Notes: generated from the letters alone by a model not told the origin. Counted from the first letter of the stretch, positions 8,813 to 18,121 are shown. The stretch is 33,952 nt of DNA from an uncultured Acetatifactor sp. (GCA_947625475.1 CANQOL010000036.1:1-33952), one strand, 5' to 3'. Translations and numbers: made by a program.

Positions 8813-9688
8813 ATGGAAGTGAGACTGGCAAAGACCGCCGGCTTCTGCTTCGGGGTAAAGCGGGCGGTGGACACGGTGTATGAACAGATCAAAACGGGAA
8901 AGACAATCTATACCTACGGCCCCATTGCCCACAATGAGGCGGTGGTCCGGGATCTGGAGGAAAAGGGCGTCCGGGTCATCGAGAGCCGCCGGGAGCTGGA
9001 GCGGATGCAGGAGCTGCCTCCGGAGCGGGCCGGAGAGGTTGTGGTGGTTATCCGGGCCCACGGGGTGCCCCGGGAGATCTACGAGCTGATCCGGGAGAAG
9101 GGATTTGTGTGCGTGGACGCCACCTGTCCCTCCGTCAGGCGGATCCACCGGATTGCGGAGCGGGAGAGCCTGGCCGGAAAGCATATTCTGATCGCCGGGA
9201 ACCCCGTCCATCCGGAGGTGGAGGGGATCGTGGGATGGTGCCGGGGGCCCGTGACGGTGCTGGAGAGCCCGGAGGATGCGGAAAAATACGCACCTCTGGA
9301 GGGAGAAAACCTCTGTCTGCTGTCTCAAACGACATATAATTACAAGAAATTTCAACATATAGTTGAAATTTTTCAAAAAAAAGGTTACAATGATATTGTT
9401 GTGAATACTATCTGCAACGCAACGGAGAAAAGCCAGGCCGAAGCGAGGGCCATTGCAGCGCAGGCGGATATCATGATCGTAATAGGCGGAAGGCACAGCT
9501 CGAATACGGCGAAGCTGTATGAGATTTGCCGCGGCGAGTGTGAGCATACCTATTTTATACAGACACTGGATGACTTGCATTTAGAGGAAATACCTAAATC
9601 TGCTCGACTGGTGGGAATTACAGCAGGGGCCTCAACCCCAAACAAATTAATAGAGGAGGTTCAAAATTATGTCAGAGTTAACTTTTGA
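8813..9688 (+). CDS. ispH: 4-hydroxy-3-methylbut-2-enyl diphosphate reductase
   Basis: 291 residues. It performs the last step of the MEP isoprenoid pathway, making IPP and DMAPP with a [4Fe-4S] cluster. The three cluster cysteines are in AGFCFGVKRAV (near 12), VDATCPSVRRIH and VNTICNATEKSQAEA. The His motifs YGPIAHN and RAHGVP are present, and VGITAGASTPN is near the end. In several Clostridia this protein is fused to ribosomal protein S1. Here it is separate, but its last 20 nt overlap rpsA in another frame. Confidence 0.95.
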   Translation: MEVRLAKTAGFCFGVKRAVDTVYEQIKTGKTIYTYGPIAHNEAVVRDLEEKGVRVIESRRELERMQELPPERAGEVVVVIRAHGVPREIYELIREKGFVCVDATCPSVRRIHRIAERESLAGKHILIAGNPVHPEVEGIVGWCRGPVTVLESPEDAEKYAPLEGENLCLLSQTTYNYKKFQHIVEIFQKKGYNDIVVNTICNATEKSQAEARAIAAQADIMIVIGGRHSSNTAKLYEICRGECEHTYFIQTLDDLHLEEIPKSARLVGITAGASTPNKLIEEVQNYVRVNF

Positions 9689-10850
9689 ACAAATGTTGGA
9701 GGATTCATTAAAGACAATACATGCGGGGGAGGTAGTGGAAGGCACTGTCATCGATGTGAAGCCGGAGGAAATCGTACTGAACATCGGATATAAGGCGGAC
9801 GGGATTCTGACCAAGGCCGAGTACAGCAATGACAACAGCGTGGATCTGACCACAGTGGTGAAGCCCGGCGACACCATGGAGGTGAAGGTCCTGAAGGTAA
9901 ACGACGGGGAGGGGCAGGTGCTGCTCACCTACAAGCGTCTCGCCGCAGACAGAGGGAACAAGAGGATCGAGGAGGCGTACAACACCCATGAGGTGCTGAA
10001 GGCCCCTGTGGCCCAGGTGCTGGAGGGCGGCCTGAGTGTGATCGTGGATGAGGTCCGGATTTTCATACCCGCCAGCCTGGTCTCCGACACCTACGAGAAG
10101 GATCTCTCCAAGTACGCGGGACAGGAGATCGAGTTTGTCATCAGTGAGTATAATCCCAAGAGAAGAAGATATATCGGCGACCGCAAGCAGCTGATTGTGG
10201 CGAAGAAGGCCCAGATGCAGAAGGAGCTCTTTGAGAGGATCAAGGAGGGCGACATAGTGGAGGGCGTTGTGAAGAACGTCACGGACTTCGGCGCTTTCGT
10301 AGACCTGGGCGGAGCGGACGGGCTGCTGCATATTTCCGAGATGTCCTGGGGCAGAGTGGAGCATCCCAAGAAGGTGTTCAAGGTGGGGGATAAGCTCACC
10401 GTCCTGATCAAGGAGATCAACGGCAGCAAGATCGCCCTGTCCCTGAAATTTGACGATTCCAATCCCTGGAGGAACGCCGCTGAGAAGTATGCGGTGGGCA
10501 CCGTAATCACCGGAAAGGTGGCCAGGATGACTGATTTTGGCGCGTTTGTGGAGCTGGAGCCGGGTGTGGATGCCCTGCTGCATGTGTCCCAGATTGCCAA
10601 GGAACATATTGATAAGCCGGCCAACGTGTTAAGCGCAGGTCAGGAGATAACGGCCAAGATCGTGGACTTCAACGAAGCGGACAGGAAGATATCCCTGAGC
10701 ATCAAGGCTCTGCAGGCACCCGAACCCGCCAGGGAGCAGGAGGCGAAGGCGGCGGAGGAAGACGCAGACGCGGTATCTGTGGATATCGACGCTGTGATTG
10801 CCGCCGAGAAGGCGAAGGACGAGACCGCGGCGGAGACTGATGCCGAATAG
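9669..10850 (+). CDS. rpsA: 30S ribosomal protein S1 homologue with four S1 domains
   Basis: 393 residues. Four OB-fold S1 domains lie at roughly 18-90, 105-170 (degenerate), 192-260 and 277-346. The last two are clearest (GDIVEGVVKNVTDFGAFVDL and GTVITGKVARMTDFGAFVEL). An acidic Glu/Ala/Asp-rich tail of about 45 residues follows. It binds mRNA and helps translation initiation. At 393 residues it resembles the short Gram-positive form, not the six-domain proteobacterial one. Its AGGAGG site (9655-9660) and start lie inside the end of ispH, so the two are translated together. Confidence 0.9.
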   Translation: MSELTFEQMLEDSLKTIHAGEVVEGTVIDVKPEEIVLNIGYKADGILTKAEYSNDNSVDLTTVVKPGDTMEVKVLKVNDGEGQVLLTYKRLAADRGNKRIEEAYNTHEVLKAPVAQVLEGGLSVIVDEVRIFIPASLVSDTYEKDLSKYAGQEIEFVISEYNPKRRRYIGDRKQLIVAKKAQMQKELFERIKEGDIVEGVVKNVTDFGAFVDLGGADGLLHISEMSWGRVEHPKKVFKVGDKLTVLIKEINGSKIALSLKFDDSNPWRNAAEKYAVGTVITGKVARMTDFGAFVELEPGVDALLHVSQIAKEHIDKPANVLSAGQEITAKIVDFNEADRKISLSIKALQAPEPAREQEAKAAEEDADAVSVDIDAVIAAEKAKDETAAETDAE

Positions 10851-10859
10851 GAAACGGAC

Positions 10860-10911
10860 AAAAAAGACCGGTTCCCGGCCTGTAAGAGGGCTGAGGGGAA
10901 GCGGTCTTTTT
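10860..10911. terminator. Terminator shared by rpsA and the opposing gene
   Basis: AAAAAGACCG (10861-10870) pairs with CGGTCTTTTT (10902-10911), with a long inner loop. A-rich and T-rich tracts on either side let it work in both directions between the converging genes. Confidence 0.8.
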
Positions 10912-10935
10912 AAATATGTCCGGCAGAAGCCGGCA

Positions 10936-12072
10936 CTAGCACTGGGACGCTATCATGGAGAGCACATGGGCGGCGTAGCGCCGGAAGGTCTCCCGGTCCT
11001 TTTTCAGCTCATCGGTGATTTCAAAGAAAAGCTCCCTGCTCTGGTACTCCCGCTTGAAAAAGGGCTCCACCACCACATCCCACTGGGGAAGATAGGCGGA
11101 CCGCTTGCGGGTGTAGCAGGTGGAGGCGGAAGCCTGCATCCGGTGATCCCTGTCCACAAAGGCGCCCACGGACTTGTGAAGGGCAATATCTTCCTCGGGA
11201 AGGTAATAATAGTCCCGGTAGTTTGCATAGAAGTATTTTAGCTCTTCCTCATAGATGGGGACTCTCAGCTCGCCCTGGGAGCCGCAGCCCTTGAAATAAC
11301 AGCCGCAGGCTCCGAAGGAGACCTCCCTGGGGAGAGGGGAGGGGAGAGAGAGGGTCATGTAGAGCTCCTGGCGCTTTTCCCCGGAAAGATCCCGGTAGGC
11401 GTGGGACTGAACCCTGCGCACCCCCACAGGGCGGTGAAACAGGTCGTGGTAGGACAGGATGGGCAGGAGAGAGAGCATGCCGGAGAGATCCTCCCGGTTG
11501 TGAAGCAGGAGCAGATGTTCACTCTCAGGGGAGTGAGTCTTTACATAGGAGTGATAGATTTCAATCAGCTCCCCGCCGGAGTAAATGTCCTCCCGGTCAA
11601 TTCCCAGAAAGCGCTCCAAGGTCTTCTGACGGCAGTTGGGAAGCCCCAGAAAGTGCTTGTAGGGGGAGACACACCGGTACAGGTCGGTGGCCTCGAAATC
11701 GTCAAAGCTGTAGGGGAGCCCGAACTGGCGGCACTTGTGGAGCAGAAAGGGAAGGTCGAAGGTGGAGCCGTTGAAGTGGAGCAGATGCCGGCGGGAGCGG
11801 GACTGGGCGAAGGAAAAGAAGGCGGCCAGCAGGTCGGACTCCTCCTCATAATCCTCGGCAAACCACTGGATGAGGTGCCAGTCCCCCAGGACAGAGCGGG
11901 CCGTGTCCAGATAGTCCTGGTAGGCGCAGCCGATCAGGTAAAGGCGTGAGGTGCTGGGAGAGAAGCCGGTGGTTTCGATATCCAGAAGCAGCAGGCTGTC
12001 GGGGGAGGAAAGGGTCTCTATGGGGTATCCGATCGCCGGGGGATCTGCAAGTAAGGTGTGAACAGTTTTCAT
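10936..12072 (-). CDS. YprB-like RNase H-fold exonuclease
   Basis: 378 residues. The first part has LLLLDIETTGFSPSTSRLYL, the exonuclease motif I of the DnaQ/DEDD superfamily. HLLHFNGSTFDLPFLLHKC is motif II, and LLLHNREDLSGMLSLLPIL fits the later His/Asp motif. It is similar in size and layout to B. subtilis YprB, a predicted 3'-5' exonuclease without a firm role. It converges on rpsA and diverges from rnfC. The minus-strand start has AAAGGAGG 12 nt upstream, a rather long spacing. Confidence 0.8.
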   Translation of the reverse strand: MKTVHTLLADPPAIGYPIETLSSPDSLLLLDIETTGFSPSTSRLYLIGCAYQDYLDTARSVLGDWHLIQWFAEDYEEESDLLAAFFSFAQSRSRRHLLHFNGSTFDLPFLLHKCRQFGLPYSFDDFEATDLYRCVSPYKHFLGLPNCRQKTLERFLGIDREDIYSGGELIEIYHSYVKTHSPESEHLLLLHNREDLSGMLSLLPILSYHDLFHRPVGVRRVQSHAYRDLSGEKRQELYMTLSLPSPLPREVSFGACGCYFKGCGSQGELRVPIYEEELKYFYANYRDYYYLPEEDIALHKSVGAFVDRDHRMQASASTCYTRKRSAYLPQWDVVVEPFFKREYQSRELFFEITDELKKDRETFRRYAAHVLSMIASQC

Positions 12073-12099
12073 ATGTAGAAATAACCTCCTTTGGAGTGT

Positions 12100-12117
12100 A
12101 AGGGTAAGGTAAGTATA
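12100..12117 (-). promoter_or_regulatory. Extended -10 element, probable promoter of the exonuclease gene
   Basis: On the minus strand the spacer between the two divergent genes contains TGTTATACT, an extended -10 (TGn plus TATACT). No good -35 is visible. A similar TGTTATATC on the plus strand near 12169-12178 may serve rnfC, but lies close to its ribosome binding site. Confidence 0.35.
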
Positions 12118-12200
12118 ACATATGTTTGAGGAATCGGCTAGAGAGGATTTCAGCCGGCGCCAGACAACATGTTATATCACATAGGAAAGGACATAGATTT

Positions 12201-13517
12201 ATGGGAAGAGGAAGTTTTGTGGGAGGGATACATCCCTATGACGGAAAGGAGCTCTCCAAGGATAAGCCGATCAGGACCGTCCTGCCGAAGGGGGAGCTGG
12301 TGTACCCCCTCTCCCAGCATATCGGCGCCCCCGCTGTCCCGGTGGTAACCAAGGGGGACCGAGTTTTGGTGGGACAAAAAATCGCGGAGGCAGGCGGATT
12401 TGTGTCCGCGCCCGTGCACGCCTCGGTGTCCGGGGTGGTGAAGGGGATTGAGCCCAGACGCCTGGTGACCGGGGACAGCGTGATGAGCATCATAGTGGAA
12501 AACGACGGGCAGTATGAAGAGATCCCCATGGGGCCGGCAAAGGATCCTCAGGAATACACGCCCCGGGAGATTGTGGACTGCGTGCGGGAGGCCGGGATCG
12601 TGGGCATGGGCGGCGCGGGATTTCCCACGGCTGTCAAGCTCTCCCCCAAGGAGCCCGGGAAGATTGATTACGTGATTGTGAACGGGGCGGAGTGCGAGCC
12701 CTACCTGACCAGCGATTACCGCAGGATGCTGGAGGAACCGGAAAAGGTGCTGGATGGGCTGAAGATCCTGCTGCGGGTCTTCCCCAAGGCCCAGGGAATC
12801 ATCGCCATAGAGGACAACAAGCCGGAGTGTGTGAAGCTGTTTCGGCACATGACGGCGGGGGAAACCCGGATCCAGGTGCGGGCCCTGAAGACCAAATACC
12901 CTCAGGGGGCGGAGCGGACTCTGATCTATGCGGTGACGGGCCGGAAGATCGACTCTACCCGCCTGCCGGCGGACGTGGGCTGCATTGTGGACAATGTGGA
13001 CACGGTGGTAGCCGTCTGCCGGGCCGTGCAGGAGGGGAGGCCCCTGATGGAGCGCATTGTGACGGTGACGGGGGACGCCATCGCCGATCCCCAGAATTTC
13101 CGGATCCGGATCGGAACCTGCTATCAGGAGCTGGTGGAGGAAGCGGGAGGCTTTGTGGGCAGGCCGGAGAAGATTATCTGCGGCGGCCCCATGATGGGCT
13201 TCAGCATGTTCGATCTGAATGTGCCGTCTACCAAAACCTCCACGGCCCTGCTGTGCCTGTCCCGGGACGAGGTGTCCGCCATGGAGCCCGGGCCCTGCAT
13301 TAACTGCGGCAGATGCGTGGAGGCATGCCCCGGGAGAGTGATTCCCAGCCGTCTGGCGGATTACGCGGAGCACTTCCAGGAAAAGGAATTTTTGGAGAAT
13401 AACGGCATGGAGTGCTGTGAGTGCGGGTGCTGCAGCTTTGTCTGCCCGGCCAGGAGACCTCTGACCCAGGAGATCAAGTCCATGCGCAAGATACAGCTTG
13501 CCAAGAGAAAAAAGTAG
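12201..13517 (+). CDS. rnfC: Electron transport complex Rnf subunit C
   Basis: 438 residues from the chosen start. GGIHPYDGKELSKDKPI is the classic N-terminus. GMGGAGFPTAVKL and VNGAECEPYLTSDYR form the NADH/FMN-binding, Nqo1-like domain. Two [4Fe-4S] motifs follow (CINCGRCVEACP and CCECGCCSFVCP). RnfC receives or donates electrons to NAD. A longer frame begins at 12126, but the ATG at 12201 gives the family's usual N-terminus and has AGGAAAGG upstream. It is the first gene of a complete six-gene operon. Confidence 0.95.
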   Translation: MGRGSFVGGIHPYDGKELSKDKPIRTVLPKGELVYPLSQHIGAPAVPVVTKGDRVLVGQKIAEAGGFVSAPVHASVSGVVKGIEPRRLVTGDSVMSIIVENDGQYEEIPMGPAKDPQEYTPREIVDCVREAGIVGMGGAGFPTAVKLSPKEPGKIDYVIVNGAECEPYLTSDYRRMLEEPEKVLDGLKILLRVFPKAQGIIAIEDNKPECVKLFRHMTAGETRIQVRALKTKYPQGAERTLIYAVTGRKIDSTRLPADVGCIVDNVDTVVAVCRAVQEGRPLMERIVTVTGDAIADPQNFRIRIGTCYQELVEEAGGFVGRPEKIICGGPMMGFSMFDLNVPSTKTSTALLCLSRDEVSAMEPGPCINCGRCVEACPGRVIPSRLADYAEHFQEKEFLENNGMECCECGCCSFVCPARRPLTQEIKSMRKIQLAKRKK

Positions 13518-13529
13518 GAGGAAAAGAAC

Positions 13530-14486
13530 GTGAGTGAAAGACTGAAGGTTTCTTCCAATCCACATGTCCGCTCCAGGGCCACCACAAGCGGGATCATGGC
13601 CGCCGTGATTCTGGCGCTGCTGCCCGCCGCCGGCTTTGGGATATACAATTTCGGGCTTCGCGCCCTGATGCACATTCTGTTGACTGTGGCCGCCACGGTC
13701 TTGACGGAGTTTTTGTTCGGCCTGAGCCGGGGACGCAGCACGGTGGGGGATCTCTCCGCGGTGGTCACCGGGCTTCTGCTGGCCTTAAACCTCCCGGTGA
13801 GCGCTCCCTGGTGGGTGGGCGTTTTGGGCGGGGTGTTTGCCATCCTGATCGTGAAGATGCTCTTCGGGGGGCTGGGGCAGAACTTTATGAACCCTGCGCT
13901 GGGGGCGCGGTGCTTTTTGCTGATCTCTTTCCCGGCGATCATGACCGACTTTTCCTGCGACGCCTACACAGGGGCAACCCCTCTGGCGGCCCTGAAGGCG
14001 GGGGAGAGCGTGGATCTGAAGGCCATGATTCTCGGCACCACAGGGGGGACTATCGGGGAGACCTCCGCGGTTATGCTCCTTCTGGGGGCCTGCTTCCTGA
14101 TCCTGATGGGGGTTATCGACCTGAGAATCCCTGGCAGCTACCTGATCTCCTTTTTGATTTTTGAGATTCTTTTCAGCGGACACGGACTGGATCCTGCCTA
14201 TCTCGCGGCGCAGCTGGCGGGCGGCGGCCTGATGCTGGGGGCCTTCTTTATGGCCACGGACTATGTGACCCGCCCTATCACCCAAAAAGGCCAGTATGTG
14301 TACGGAGCCTTCCTGGGGATCATGACGGGGATCTTCCGGATCTTCGGCCCTGCGGCGGAGGGGGTCTCCTACGCCATTTTGCTGGGCAATCTGCTGACGC
14401 CCCTCATCGAGAAGTATACGAAGCCTGTCGCCTTTGGAAAGGCCGGAAACCGTGGAAAGGGGGACAAGAGCCATGGAGAAAAATAA
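13530..14486 (+). CDS. rnfD: Electron transport complex Rnf subunit D
   Basis: 318 residues, polytopic membrane protein of the NqrB/RnfD family. DAYTGATPLAALK contains the Thr that carries covalent FMN. Family blocks GQNFMNPALGARCFLL and FFMATDYVTRPIT are clear. GTG start after AGGAGGAAAAG, 12 nt from rnfC. It is part of the ion-pumping membrane core. Confidence 0.95.
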   Translation: MSERLKVSSNPHVRSRATTSGIMAAVILALLPAAGFGIYNFGLRALMHILLTVAATVLTEFLFGLSRGRSTVGDLSAVVTGLLLALNLPVSAPWWVGVLGGVFAILIVKMLFGGLGQNFMNPALGARCFLLISFPAIMTDFSCDAYTGATPLAALKAGESVDLKAMILGTTGGTIGETSAVMLLLGACFLILMGVIDLRIPGSYLISFLIFEILFSGHGLDPAYLAAQLAGGGLMLGAFFMATDYVTRPITQKGQYVYGAFLGIMTGIFRIFGPAAEGVSYAILLGNLLTPLIEKYTKPVAFGKAGNRGKGDKSHGEK

Positions 14487-15093
14487 GGGAGGCGAAAGGA
14501 AGGCCATGCTCAGGGACGCGGGGATCCTTTTTGCCGTCACGCTGCTGTCGGGGCTGCTGCTGGGATTTGTCTATGAGCTCACAAAGGAGCCCATCCGTCT
14601 GCAGGAGGAAAAGGCTGTGCAGGAGGCGTGTCAGGCGGTCTTTGCCCAGGCGGATTCCTTTCAGGAGAGAGAGTTTTCCTTAAGTGAAGAGCTTGAAAGG
14701 GAGCTTTTGGGGGAGGGAGTGTCCATAGGGACCCTCTATGACGCCCTGGACGCCTCGGGGGCGCACCTGGGTTATGTGGTGGAGTCGACATCCTCTGAGG
14801 GCTACGGCGGGGACATTACCCTGTACATAGGCGTTACGGATCAGAATCATCTGAACGGGATCTCCATCCTGTCGATCTCCGAGACCCCGGGTCTGGGAAT
14901 GCGGGCGCCGGAGGTGCTGGTTCCCCAGTTCGCGGATAAGGAGGCCGGGATCTTCTCCTACACCAAGAGCGGGAGTTCTTCTCCTTTGGAGATAGATGCC
15001 ATCAGCGGGGCCACCATTACCACCCGGGCCGTCACGTCGGCGGTCAACGGGGGGCTGAAAGCCCTGGAGGGACTTTTGGAAGGAGGTATGTAA
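14473..15093 (+). CDS. rnfG: Electron transport complex Rnf subunit G
   Basis: 206 residues. One N-terminal membrane helix (AGILFAVTLLSGLLLGFVYEL) is followed by an extracytoplasmic FMN-binding domain. ISGATITTRAVTSAV holds the flavinylated Thr. I chose the ATG at 14473, which follows AAAGGGGG and overlaps the end of rnfD by 14 nt, over an in-frame ATG at 14434. A flavin transferase (ApbE) is needed; none is in this window. Confidence 0.92.
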   Translation: MEKNKGGERKAMLRDAGILFAVTLLSGLLLGFVYELTKEPIRLQEEKAVQEACQAVFAQADSFQEREFSLSEELERELLGEGVSIGTLYDALDASGAHLGYVVESTSSEGYGGDITLYIGVTDQNHLNGISILSISETPGLGMRAPEVLVPQFADKEAGIFSYTKSGSSSPLEIDAISGATITTRAVTSAVNGGLKALEGLLEGGM

Positions 15094-15094
15094 G

Positions 15095-15838
15095 GTGAAA
15101 GAGAGCAAGTGGAAGATAGGGGAGAGGCTGTTCAACGGCATTGTCCGGGAAAACCCCACGCTGGTGCTGACACTGGGCATGTGCCCTACGCTGGCGGTGA
15201 CTACCTCCGCCGTAAACGGGCTGGGCATGGGACTGACGACAGCGGTGGTCCTGGCCTGCAGCAATCTGATGATCTCCCTGCTGCGCAGGGTCATTCCGAA
15301 TAAGGTCAGGATTCCTGCCTTCATCGTGATCATCGCCTCCTTTGTGACGGTGGCGCAGCTCCTTCTGGAGGCATATCTGCCCTCCCTGAACAAGGCCCTG
15401 GGCGTCTATATTCCTCTGATTGTGGTCAACTGCATTATTTTGGGCCGCGCGGAGAGCTATGCCTACTCCAATCCCCCCGTCCCCTCCCTCTTTGACGGAA
15501 TCGGCATGGGGCTTGGCTTTACCCTGGCGCTGACCTGTATCGGGGCAGTCCGGGAACTGCTGGGGACCGGGAAGGTGTTTGATTTGCAGGTGATGCCCTC
15601 CTTCTACACGCCTATCGGGATCTTTGTGCTGGCTCCCGGGGCCTTCTTTGTACTGGCCATGCTGGTGGCCCTCCAGAATCACCTGAAGGCCATTGCGGCG
15701 GCAAAGGGCAGGGATGTGAGCAAGGTGGGAAGCGGCTGCGGGGGTGACTGCCCCCACTGCGGCGTGAGCGGCTGCGCGGACAGAGGCGTCCCTGGGGACG
15801 GCCCTGCCGTGATCGATCTGACAAAGGAGGGGAAATAA
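15095..15838 (+). CDS. rnfE: Electron transport complex Rnf subunit E with a cysteine-rich tail
   Basis: 247 residues. The first 200 are the usual six-helix RnfE/NqrD core (NPTLVLTLGMCPTLAVTTSA, PLIVVNCIILGRAESYA). RnfE is normally about 200 residues. The extra C-terminal tail has five clustered cysteines (GSGCGGDCPHCGVSGCADR) and could bind a metal or iron-sulfur cluster. GTG start after AAGGAGG; the stop touches the rnfA start. Confidence 0.93.
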   Translation: MKESKWKIGERLFNGIVRENPTLVLTLGMCPTLAVTTSAVNGLGMGLTTAVVLACSNLMISLLRRVIPNKVRIPAFIVIIASFVTVAQLLLEAYLPSLNKALGVYIPLIVVNCIILGRAESYAYSNPPVPSLFDGIGMGLGFTLALTCIGAVRELLGTGKVFDLQVMPSFYTPIGIFVLAPGAFFVLAMLVALQNHLKAIAAAKGRDVSKVGSGCGGDCPHCGVSGCADRGVPGDGPAVIDLTKEGK

Positions 15839-16423
15839 ATGGAGACTGTGAAAGAGCTGCTGATTATTTTGATCAGTTCTTCCCTGGTGAGCAATGTGGT
15901 GCTCAGCCAGTTTCTGGGACTGTGCCCCTTCCTGGGAGTGTCCCGCAGGACCGAGACGGCGGCGGGCATGGGGACGGCGGTGATCTTTGTCATCACCCTG
16001 GCCAGCGCGGTGTCCGGCGTGCTGTACAAATTTGTGCTTCAGAAATTTCACATAGAGTATCTGCAGACCATCTGCTTTATCCTGGTCATTGCCGCCCTGG
16101 TGCAGTTTGTGGAGATGTTCTTAAAGAAGACGATCCCCTCCCTGTATCAGGCGCTGGGCGTGTATCTTCCTCTGATCACCACCAACTGCGCGGTGCTGGG
16201 AGTGGCGCTGACCAATGTGCAGAAAAAGTACGGTATTTTGGCGGGTGTGGTCAACGGCTTCGCCACGGCGGCGGGCTTTACCATCGCCATCGTGATCCTG
16301 GCGGGGATCCGGGAGAAGATGGAGTACAATGATATCCCAAAGGCCTTCCGGGGAATGCCGATCGTACTGCTGACGGCGGGCCTGATGGCCATCGCGTTCT
16401 GCGGTTTTTCGGGACTGCTTTGA
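15839..16423 (+). CDS. rnfA: Electron transport complex Rnf subunit A
   Basis: 194 residues with six predicted membrane helices, homologous to RnfE/NqrE. LVSNVVLSQFLGLCPFLGVS and PLITTNCAVLGVALTN contain the two conserved membrane Cys, thought to hold a shared cluster with RnfE. It starts directly at the end of rnfE (AAGGAGGGG upstream). Confidence 0.95.
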   Translation: METVKELLIILISSSLVSNVVLSQFLGLCPFLGVSRRTETAAGMGTAVIFVITLASAVSGVLYKFVLQKFHIEYLQTICFILVIAALVQFVEMFLKKTIPSLYQALGVYLPLITTNCAVLGVALTNVQKKYGILAGVVNGFATAAGFTIAIVILAGIREKMEYNDIPKAFRGMPIVLLTAGLMAIAFCGFSGLL

Positions 16424-16444
16424 CGAAGAAAGGATGACGTGACT

Positions 16445-17239
16445 ATGATCTCAGGTATTGTAACGGCCGCCCTGGTGGTGGGGGCCATAGGGATCCTGAT
16501 TGGGCTGTTTTTGGGAGCGGCCGGGATCCGGTTTCAGGTGCAGACAGATGAGCGGGAGGAAGCGGTGCTGGCAGCCCTTCCCGGCAACAACTGCGGAGGC
16601 TGCGGCTATGCGGGCTGCGCCGGGCTGGCGGCCGCCATCGCAAAGGGGGAGGCCCCTGTGAACGCCTGCCCGGTGGGAGGCGCCCCGGTGGGGGAGAAGA
16701 TCGGAGCCATCATGGGAGTGGAGTCAGAGGCAAAAGAGCCCATGGCGGCCTATGTGCACTGCGCGGGGGACTGCGGCAGGGCGCAGACCGACTATGACTA
16801 CAGCGGCGCCAGGGACTGCCGGATGCTCTCCTTTGTGCCAAACGGCGGGCCGAAATCCTGCAACAGCGGCTGCCTGGGCTTCGGGACCTGCGCCCAGGTC
16901 TGTCCCTTCGACGCGATCCGGGTGGAGAACGGCGTGGCCCGGGTGCTGACGGAGAAGTGCAAGGCGTGCGGGAAGTGCGTGGAGGTCTGCCCCAAGAAGC
17001 TGATTTCCCTGGTGCCTCTGAAGGCGGGGGCCCTGGTGGCCTGCAGCAGCACGGACAAGGGGCCGGTGACCATGAAGGTCTGCAGCGCGGGCTGTATCGG
17101 CTGCGGGCTCTGTGTCAGGAACTGCCCGGCGGGGGCGGTGAAGGTGGAGAATTTTCATGCGGTGATTGACTACGAAAAATGTACCGGCTGCGGCACATGC
17201 CGGGAGAAGTGCCCCAGGAAGTGTATCGAGGCCAGATAG
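16445..17239 (+). CDS. rnfB: Electron transport complex Rnf subunit B
   Basis: 264 residues. After one membrane helix comes CGGCGYAGCAGLAAAI with a later Cys, the RnfB-type [4Fe-4S] site. Four further ferredoxin-type Cys motifs follow: CLGFGTCAQVCP, CKACGKCVEVCP, CIGCGLCVRNCP and CTGCGTCREKCP. RnfB takes electrons from ferredoxin. I prefer ATG 16445; a GTG at 16439 is only 4 nt from AAAGGA. The operon ends at the terminator just downstream. Confidence 0.93.
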   Translation: MISGIVTAALVVGAIGILIGLFLGAAGIRFQVQTDEREEAVLAALPGNNCGGCGYAGCAGLAAAIAKGEAPVNACPVGGAPVGEKIGAIMGVESEAKEPMAAYVHCAGDCGRAQTDYDYSGARDCRMLSFVPNGGPKSCNSGCLGFGTCAQVCPFDAIRVENGVARVLTEKCKACGKCVEVCPKKLISLVPLKAGALVACSSTDKGPVTMKVCSAGCIGCGLCVRNCPAGAVKVENFHAVIDYEKCTGCGTCREKCPRKCIEAR

Positions 17240-17274
17240 GCGATCGGATAACATATTTTCAGGACTAGCTGTAT

Positions 17275-17321
17275 AAACTATATTATGGGAGCTTGTCAGG
17301 CTCCCGTAATATAGTTTTTTT
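17275..17321 (+). terminator. Terminator of the rnf operon
   Basis: An 18-bp stem pairs AAACTATATTATGGGAGC (17275-17292) with the complementary arm from 17300, with one wobble. It ends in seven T. The symmetry would also allow termination from the other side. Confidence 0.92.
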
Positions 17322-17350
17322 AATGCTAAATTCTGGAAAAGGGTGAGAAT

Positions 17351-18007
17351 ATGTATAGAAAGGCATTGGGAGCGCTGGTGTTGGTACATATGCTGTTCCT
17401 GGCGGGATATGTGTGCCTTCTGGCGGGAGATCTGAGCCAGGGGGGACAGGAGCCGGTGAGCGCGGCGGTCCTGGATCAGGCTGTGATTGCTGACGGGAAG
17501 AGCGGCGGGCTGGGAATCGTGCCCTGTGCTTCCTCCGGCCAGAGAGTGGTGGGATATGCCTCCCTGGAGCGGACGGCGCCCACCCCGGCGCCGGAGGAAC
17601 AGGAGAGCGGTCCGGTCTGGGTGCTGGGCCAGGAGGATTACGATATCCTGCTGCGCATTGTGGAGGCGGAGGCCGGCACGGAGGATGAGGACGGAAAGCT
17701 CCTGGTGGCAAATGTGGTGCTCAACCGGGTTGCCAGCGACAAGTTCCCGGACACGGTGCAGAAGGTGGTACTCCAGAAAAATGAGAGAGTGACCCAGTTT
17801 TCCCCGGTGGCCAGCGGGCGGATCTGGAAGGTGGAGATCAGCCAGGAGACCTATGCGGCGGTGGACCGGGCCCTGGAGGGGGAGGACATTTCCCAGGGGG
17901 CTCTCTATTTCGCCTCCCGCAGGTATGCCAAGTCCAGCAGTATGCGCTGGTTCGATAGATGCCTGACTTTTTTGTTTGCCCACGGGGGACATGAGTTTTT
18001 CCGCTAG
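17351..18007 (+). CDS. SleB-like cell wall hydrolase
   Basis: 218 residues. An N-terminal hydrophobic helix (LGALVLVHMLFLAGYVCLLAG) acts as signal or anchor, then a low-complexity linker, then a Hydrolase_2 domain. That domain begins DYDILLRIVEAEAGTEDEDGKLLVANVVLNR, whose first Glu is the expected catalytic residue; it ends near GALYFASRRYAKSSSMRWFD. The family cuts peptidoglycan, classically in spore germination. A vegetative role is also possible. It is monocistronic. Confidence 0.82.
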   Translation: MYRKALGALVLVHMLFLAGYVCLLAGDLSQGGQEPVSAAVLDQAVIADGKSGGLGIVPCASSGQRVVGYASLERTAPTPAPEEQESGPVWVLGQEDYDILLRIVEAEAGTEDEDGKLLVANVVLNRVASDKFPDTVQKVVLQKNERVTQFSPVASGRIWKVEISQETYAAVDRALEGEDISQGALYFASRRYAKSSSMRWFDRCLTFLFAHGGHEFFR

Positions 18008-18091
18008 CAGGCGGATCTGCGGGAGGCTTTCCCGCTTCCCGGAGCGGGGCCTGCGGTCCCGGGGCGGCCTGGGGCGCTTTCCCTCTTCTGA

Positions 18092-18121
18092 TTGACAGGG
18101 GGCCGCCGGGGGTGATATGCT
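18092..18121 (+). promoter_or_regulatory. Promoter of the histidine phosphatase gene
   Basis: TTGACA (18092-18097) and TATGCT (18116-18121) with an 18-bp spacer and an extended TGA before the -10. This rules against using the upstream ATG at 18117 as start. Confidence 0.6.
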
